Below, piece by piece: positions 53,291 through 61,286 of a DNA stretch of 64,000 nt (positions are counted from its first letter, which is position 1; each line of letters starts with the position of its first letter). The position numbers were made by a program, and so were the translations under genes. The notes beneath the pieces are model-generated. The model did not search any database, was not told the origin of the DNA, and saw only the letters and a list, made by a program, of their open reading frames with translations. The DNA is from Megalopta genalis (Eukaryota > Arthropoda > Insecta > Hymenoptera > Halictidae), in the NCBI RefSeq assembly GCF_051020955.1, contig NW_027476199.1, positions 434,001 through 498,000 on the forward strand. Reading direction: 5' to 3'.

Positions 53291-56200
53291 AAGCTATCTC
53301 GGTCGTTTCGCCTGCATTTGAAGCTATATCACATATATCGCAAGTGCCTGATGCTAAATCATTTGTTTCGCACGGATTTGAAGCTAATCCTTCTACATAG
53401 CATTGATTTGAAGCTAAATCATGTGTTTCGCTTGAAGTTGAAGCTAACTCGTTTGTTTCGTCTGCATTTGAAGCTATATCACTTATATGGCGTGTATCTG
53501 ATGCTAAATCATTTGTGTCGCATTCATTTGAAGCTAAACCATCTACATCGCATTGATTTGTAGCTAAATCGTGTGTTTCGGTTGGATATGAAGCTAACTC
53601 GTTTGTTTCTCCAGCATTTGAAGCCATATCACTTATATTGCAAGTATCTGAACCTAAATCATTCGTTTCGCATGGATTTGAAGCAAATCCTTCTACGTCG
53701 CATTGATTTGGAGATAAATCATGTGTTTGGCATGGATTTGAAGCTAAGCCTTCTACTTCGCACTGATTTGAAGCTAAATCATGTCTTTGGCTTGCATTTG
53801 AAGCAATCTCGTTTGGTTCGCATGCAGTTGAAGCAAAACCATGTATGTCACAAGTATTTGAAGCTAAAGCATTTGATCGCATGGATTTGAATCTGAGCCT
53901 TCTACATCGCATTGCTTTGAAGCTAAATCATGTCTTTGGCCTGGATTTAAAGCTATCTCGATTGGTTCGCATGCAGTTGAAGCTAAATCATGTATGTCAC
54001 AAGTATTTGAAGCTAAATCATTTGTTCCGCATGGATTTGAATCTAAACCTTCTACATCGCATTGGTTTGAAGCTAAATCGTGTGTTTCGCATGGATTTGA
54101 AGCTATATCACTTATATCGCAAGTATCTGAATCTTAATAATTGGTTTCGCATGAATTTGATGCTAAATCTTCTACATCGCATAGATTTGAAGCTAACTCG
54201 TTTGTTTCTAGTGCATTTGAAGCTATATCAATTATATCGCATGTATCTGACGCTAAGTCATAAGTGTCGCATGGATTTGAAGCTAAACCTTCTAAATCGC
54301 ATTGATTTGAAGCTAAACCTTCTACATCGCATTGATTTGAAGCTAAACCTTCTACATCTCATTGATTTGCAGCTAAATCATGTGTTTCGCATGGATTTGA
54401 AGCTAACTCGTTTGTTCCGCCTGCATTTGAAGCTATATCACTTATATCGCAAGTGTTTGAAACTAAATCATTTGTTTTGCATGGATTTGAAGCTAAACCT
54501 TCTACATAACATTGATTTGAAGCTTAATCATGTGTTTTGCATGGATTTGAAGCTATCTCGTGTGTTTCTCCTGCATTTGAAGCTATATCACCTATATCGC
54601 ATGTATCTGATGCTAAATCATTTGTGTCGCATGGATTTGAAGCTAAGCCTTCCATGTGGCATTGATTTGAAGCTAAATCATGTGTATGGCATGGATTTTG
54701 AAGCTAACTCGTTTGACTCGTCTGCATTTGAAGCTATATCAGTTATATCCCAAGTGATTGAAGCTAAATCATTTGTTTCGCATGGATTTGAAGCTAAACC
54801 TTCTACATCGCATTGATTTGGAGCTAAATCATTTGTTTCGCATTGATTTGAAGCTGAACCTTCTACATCTCATTGATTTGAAGCTAAATCATGTGTTTTG
54901 CATGGATTTGAAGCTAACTCGTTTGTTCCGCCTGCATTTGAAGCTATATCACTTATATCGCAAGTTTTTGAAGCTAAATCAACTGTTTTCCATGGATTTG
55001 AATTTAAACCTTCTACATAGCATTGATTTGAAGCTTAATCATGTGTTTTGCAAGGATTTGAAGCTAACTTGTGTGTTTCTCCTGCATTTGAAGCTATATC
55101 ACTCATATCTCAAGTATTTGAAGCTAAATCATTTGATCCGCATGGATTTGAAGCTAACTCGTTTATTTCGTCTGCATTTAAAACTATATCACTTATATCG
55201 CAAGTGTTTGAAGCTAAATCATTTGTTTTGCATGGATTTGAAGCTAAACCTTCTACAAATCATTGATTTGAAGCTAAATCATGTGTTTCGCATGGATTTG
55301 AAGCTAACTCGTTTGTTCCGCCTGCATTTGAAGCTATATCACTTATATCGCAAGTGTTTGAAGCTAAATCATTTGTTTTGCATGCATTTGAAGCTAATCC
55401 TTCTACATAGCATTGATTTGAAGCTAAATCATGTGTTTCGCTTGAAGTTGAAGCTAACTCGTTTGTTTCGTCTGCATTTGAAGCTATATCACTTATATGG
55501 CGTGTATCTGATGCTAAATCATTTGTGTCGCATTCATTTGAAGCTAAACCATCTACATCGCATTGATTTGTAGCTAATTCGTGTGTTTCGGTTGGATATG
55601 AAGCTAACTCGTTTGTTTCTCCAGCATGTGAAGCCATATCACTTATATTGCAAGTATCTGAACCTAAATCATTCGTTTCGCATGGATTTGAAGCAAATCC
55701 TTCTACGTCGCATTGATTTGGAGATAAATCATGTGTTTGGCATGGATTTGAAGCTAAGCCTTCTACTTCGCACTGATTTGAAGCTAAATCATGTCTTTGG
55801 CTTGCATTTGAAGCAATCTCGTTTGGTTCGCATGCAGTTGAAGCAAAACCATGTATGTCACAAGTATTTGAAGCTAAAGCATTTGATCCCATGGATTTGA
55901 ATCTGAGCCTTCTACATCGCATTGCTTTGCAGCTAAATCATGTCTTTGGCCTGGATTTAAAGCTATCTCGATTGGTTCGCATGCAGTTGAAGCTAAATCA
56001 TGTATGTCACAAGTACTTGAAGCTAAATCATTTGTTCCGCATGGATTTGAATCTAAACCTTCTACATCGCATTGGTTTGAAGCTAAATCGTGTGTTTCGC
56101 ATGGATTTGAAGCTATATCACTTATATCGCAAGTGTTTGAAGCTAAATCATTTGTTTTGCATGGATTTGAAGCTAATCCTTCTACATAGCATTGATTTGA

Positions 56201-59126
56201 AGCTTAATCATGTGTTTCGCTTGGATTTGAAGCTAACTCGTTTGTTTCGTCTTCATTTAAAACTGTAGCACTTATATCGCAAGTACCTGAAGCTGAATCA
56301 TTTGCGTCGCATGGATTTGAAGCTAAACCTTCTACACCTTATTGATTTGCAGCTAAATCATGTGTTTCGCATGGATTTGAAGCTAACTCGTTTGTTCAGC
56401 CTGCATTTGAAGCTATATCACTTATATTGCAAGTGTTTGAAACTAAATCATTTGTTTTGCATGGATTTGAAGCTAAACCTTCTACATAGCATTGATTTGA
56501 AGCTTAATCATGTGTTTTGCATGGATTTGAAACTAACTCGTGTGTTTCTCCTGCATTTGAAGCTATATCACTTATATCGCATTTATCTGATGCTAAGTCA
56601 TTTGTGTCGCATGGATTTGAAGCTAAGCCTTCTACATCGCTTTGATTTGAAGCTAAATCACGTGTTTCGATTGAGCTGAAACTAACTCGTTTGTTTCGTC
56701 AGCAATTGAAGCTATATAACTTATATCGCAAGTATCTGAACCTAAATCATTTGTTTCGCATAGATATGAAGCTAAACCTTCTACATCGCATTGATTTGAA
56801 GCTAAATTATGTGTTTCGGATGGATTTGAAGCTAAACCTTCTACAAAGCATTGATTTGAAGCTTAATCATGTGTCTTGCATGGATTTGAAGCTAACTCGT
56901 GTGTTTCTCCTGCATTTGAAGCTATATCACTTATATCGCATTTATCTGGTGCTAAATCATTTGTGTCGCATGGATTTGAATCTAAGCCTTCTACATCGCT
57001 TTGATTTGAAGCTAAATCACGTGTTTCGATTGAAGCTGAAACTTACTCGTTTGTTTCGTCTGCAATTGAAGCTATATAACTTATATCGCAAGTATCTGAA
57101 CCTAAATCATTTGTTCCGCATAGATATGAAGCTAAACCTTCTACATCGCAATGATTTGAAGCTAAATTATGTGTTTCGGATGGATTTGAAGCTAAACCTT
57201 CTACAGTGCATTGATTTGCAGCTAAATCATATTTTTCGCATGGGTTTTTAAGCTAACTCTTTTGTTTCCCCTGCATTTGAAGCTATATCACTTATATCGC
57301 AAGTGTTTGAAGCTAAATCATTTGTTTTGCATGGATTTGAAGCTAAACCTTCTACAAAGCATTGATTTGAAGCTTAATCATGTGTCTTGCATGGATTTGA
57401 AGCTAACTCGTGTTTCTCCTGCATTTGAAGCTATATCAGTTATATCCCAAGTATTTGAATCTAAATCATTTGATCCGCATGGATTTGAAGCTAACTCGTT
57501 TGTTTCGTCTGCATTTAAAACTGTTGCACTTATATCGCAAGTATTTGAAGCTAAATCATTTGATCCGCATGGATTTGAAGCTAACTCGTTTGTTTCGTCG
57601 GCATTTAAAACTATAGCACATATATCGCAAGTACCTGAAGCTGAATCATTTGGGTCGCATGGATTTGAAGCTAAACCTTCTACTTCTCATTGATTTGCAG
57701 CTAAATCATGTGTTTCGCATGGATTTGAAGCTAACTCGTGTGTTCCGCCTGCATTTGAAGCTATATCACTTATATCCCAAGTGTTTGATGCTAAATCATT
57801 TGTTTCGCAAGGATTTGACGCTAAACCTTCTACATCGTATTGATTTGAAGCTAAATCATTTGTTTCACATGGATTTGAAGCTAAGCCTCCTACTTCGCAT
57901 GGATTTAAAGCTAAATGATGTGTATCGCATGCAGTTTGAAGCTAACTCGTTTGATTCGTCTGCATTTGAAGCTATATCAGTTATATCGCAAGTATCTGAT
58001 GCCAAATCATTTGTTTCGCATGGATTTCAAGCTAAACCTTCTACATCGCATTAATTTGCAGCTAAATCAAGTGTTTCGCATGGATTTGAAGCTAACTCGG
58101 TCGTTTCGCGTGCATTTGATGCTATATCACTTATATCGCAAGTATCTGAAGCTAAATCATTTGTTTCGTATAGATTCGAAGTTTAACCTGCTCCATCGCA
58201 TTGATTTGAAGCTAAATCATGTGTTTCGCATGGATTTGAAGCTAAATCATGTGTTTCGCGTGGATTTGAAGCTAACTCGTTAGTTTAGCCTGCATTTGAA
58301 GCAATATCAATTTATCGCAAGTATCTGAACATAAATCATTTTTTTCGCATGGATTTGAAGCTAAACCTTCTACATCGCATTCATTTGACGCTAAATCATG
58401 TGTTTCGCTTGGATTTGAAGCTATACCTTCTACATCGCATTGATTTCAAGCTAAATCATGTGTTTTGCATGGATTTGATGCTAACTCGATTGTTTCCCCT
58501 GCATTGGAAACTATATCAGTTATATCGCAAGTATCTGATGCTAAATTAATTGTTTCACATGGATTTGAAGCTAAGCCTTCTACTTCGCATGGATTTATAG
58601 CTAAATGATGTGTACCGCATGGATTTTGAAGCTAACTCGTTTGATTCGTCTGCATTTGATGCTACATCACTTATGTCGCATGTATCTGAAGCTAAATCAT
58701 TTGTTTCGCATGAATTTGGATCTAAACTCTGTGTTTCGCATGAATTTGAACCTAAATCTTGTCTTTTGCATGCATGTGAAGCTTAATCATGTGTTTTGCT
58801 TGGATTTGAAGCTAACTCGTTTGTTTCGCCTGCATTTGATGCTATATCACTTATATCGCAAGTGATTGAAGCTAAATCATTTGTTTCGCATGGATTTGAA
58901 TCTAACTCGTTAGTTTCGCCTGCATTTGAAGCAATATCAATTTATTGCAAGTATCTGAACATAAATCATTTGTTTCGAATGGATTTGAAGCTAAGCCTTC
59001 TAATTCGTATCGATTTGAAGTTAAGTAATAGGTATCGCATGGATTTTGAAGCCACCCCGTTTGATTCGTCTGCATTTCCAGCTATATCACTTATATCCCA
59101 AGTGTTTGTAGGTAAATCATTTTTTT
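53291..59126 (+). repeat. Family-B domain 2
   Basis: This is the family-B part of the second 8-kb copy together with the short B tail of the first. Content mirrors 45,295-51,130, including 29-bp M3 monomers reading GCAATATCAATTTATCGC (about 58,311) and GCAATATCAATTTATTGC (about 58,932), and 31-bp GATTTTGAAGC junctions. Confidence 0.82.
53845..54816 (+). other. Open frame (323 codons) broken in its 8-kb duplicate; repeat-derived
   Basis: Decapeptides of the DLKLNLLHRI / HLKLYHLYRK type fill this frame. The equivalent place in the first 8-kb copy (45,850-46,820) is split by the single-base deletion near 46,157. If the frame coded for a protein, one of two otherwise near-identical copies would be frameshifted, which weighs against function. 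Confidence 0.55.
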
Positions 59127-61286
59127 CGCATGAATTTGAAGCTAAATCATGTGTTTCGTTTGGATTTGAAACTAACTCGATTGTTTCGGCTGCATATGAA
59201 GCTAAATCATGTATAACACAAGTATTTGAAGCAAAACCGTTTGATTGGCATGGATTTGAAGCTAAGCCTTCTACTTAGTATTTGATTTGAAGCTAAATCA
59301 TGTGTTTCGCTTGCATTTGAAGGTAACTCGATAGTTTCGGCTGCATTTGAAGCTAAATCATGTATAACACAAGTATTTGAAGCTAAAACATTTGACTCGC
59401 ATGGATTTGAAGCTAAGCCTTCTACTTCGCATTGTTTTGAAGCTAAATTATGTGTTTCTAATGAATTTGAAGCTAACTCATTTGTTGCGCCTGCATTTGA
59501 AGCTTTTCACTTATAACGCAAGTATTTGAAGCTAAATCATTTGTACCGCATGGATTCGAAGATAAGCCTTCTACTTCGCATGAATTTGAAGCTAAATCAT
59601 GTGTTTCGTTTGGATTTGAAACTATCTCGATTGTTTCGGCTGCATATGAAGCTAAATCATGTATAACATAAGTATTTGAAGCTAAAGCATTTGATTCGCT
59701 TCGATTTGAAGCTAAGCCTTCTAATTCGCATTGATTTGAAGCTAAATCATGTGTTTCGCATGGATTTGAAGCTAAACAATGTGTTTCGAATGAATTTGAT
59801 GCTAAATCATGTGTTTCGTATGGATTTGAAGCTAACTCGTTTGTTTTGCCTGCATTTGAAGCTGAATCATGTATATCACAAGTATTTGAAGCTAAACCAT
59901 TTGATTCGTTTGGACTTGAAGCTAAGCCTTCTACTTCGCATTAATTTGAAGCTAAACCATGCGATTCCCGTGGATTTGAAGCTAACTCGTTTGTTTTGCC
60001 TGCATTTGAAGCTATATCATGTATATCACAAGTGTTTGAAGCTAAACCATTTGTTTCGCATGAAATTATCTTATTCGAAGATAAGCCTTCTTCTTCCCAT
60101 GAAATTGAAGCTAAATTGTGTGTTTCTCTTGGATTTGAAGCTAACTCGTTTGTTTCTCCTGCATTTGAAGCTATATCATGTATATCACAAGTATTTGAAG
60201 CTAAACCATTTATTTCGCATGGATTCGAAGATGAGCATTCTACTTCGCATTGATTTGAAGCTAAATCATTTGTTTCGCTTGGATTTGAAGCTCACTCGTT
60301 TGTTTGACATGCATTTAAAGCTAAATCATTTATATCACAAGTATTTGAAGCTAAACCATTTAATTCGCATGGAATCGAAGATAAGCCTTCTACTTCGGAT
60401 GGATTTGAAGCTAAGCCTTGACATAACCATCTGTTTCGCGTGGATTTGAAGCTAAGCCTTCCACTTCGCTTTGATTTGAAGCTAAATCATGTGTTTCGCA
60501 TCGATTTATAGCTAACTCGATTGTTTCGCATGCAGTTGAAGCTAAATCAAGAATATCACAGTTATTTGAAGCTAAACCATTTGTTTCGCATGGTTTCGAA
60601 GATAAGCCTTCTATTTCGCATTCACTAGAAACTAAATCATGTGTTCCGCATCAAATTGAAGTTAACTCGTTTGTTTCTCATGCAGTTGAATCTAAATCAT
60701 ATATAACACAAGTACTTGAAGTTGAACCATTTGTTTCGCATGGATTCGAAGATAAGCCTTCTACTTCGCATGAATTTGAAGCAAATCTTGTGTTTCGTTT
60801 GGATTTGAAACTAACTCGATAGTTTCGGCTGCATTTGAAGCTAAATCATGTATAACACAAGTATTTGATGCTAAAACATTTGACTCGCATGGATTTGAAG
60901 CTAAGCCTTCTACTTCGCATTGTTTTGAAGCTAAATTATGTGTTTCTAGTGAATTTGAAGCTAACTCATTTTTTGCGCCTGCATTTGAAGCTTTTCACTT
61001 ATAACGCAAGTATTTGAAGCTAAATCATGTGTTTCGCATGGGATTGAAGCTAAGCCTTCTACTTCTCATTGATTTGAAGCTAAATCATGTGTTTCGCTTG
61101 TCTTTGAAGCTAAGCCTTCTACTTCGCATTGATTTGAAGCCGAATCGTTTCTTTCGCTTGAATTTGAAGCTAACACGTTTGTTTCACATGCAGTTGAAGC
61201 TAAATCATGTATATCACAACTATTTGAAGCTGAACCATTCGTTTCGCATGAATATAAAGCTGAACCATGTGATTCGCATGAGTTTG
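59127..61286 (+). repeat. Second copy of the A-like island
   Basis: This is the copy of 51,131-53,290 carried by the 8-kb duplication, offset 7,996 bp, with the same marks including the 9-bp insertion near 60,063. It shows that the island had already formed inside family B when the 8-kb segment duplicated. Confidence 0.8.

Larger units (their letters stand above)
45383..53377 (+). repeat. ~8-kb (7,996-bp) segmental duplication, copy 1
   Basis: This segment is followed directly by a near-identical copy at 53,378-61,373. Offsets between matching marks are 7,995 bp before about 46,157 and 7,996 bp after it, because copy 1 lacks one T there (ATGAATTGATG against ATGAATTTGATG at about 54,153). The unit is composite: family B, then an A-like block (51,131-53,290) with a 9-bp insertion, then a short return to B. 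The junction lies inside the homologous stretch GGATTTGAAGCTAA, where CACGGATTTGAAGCTAA joins TCCTTCTACATAG at about 53,378-53,394. Within the unit, 45,383-46,127 recurs at 47,392-48,136 (offset 2,009 bp). Confidence 0.9.
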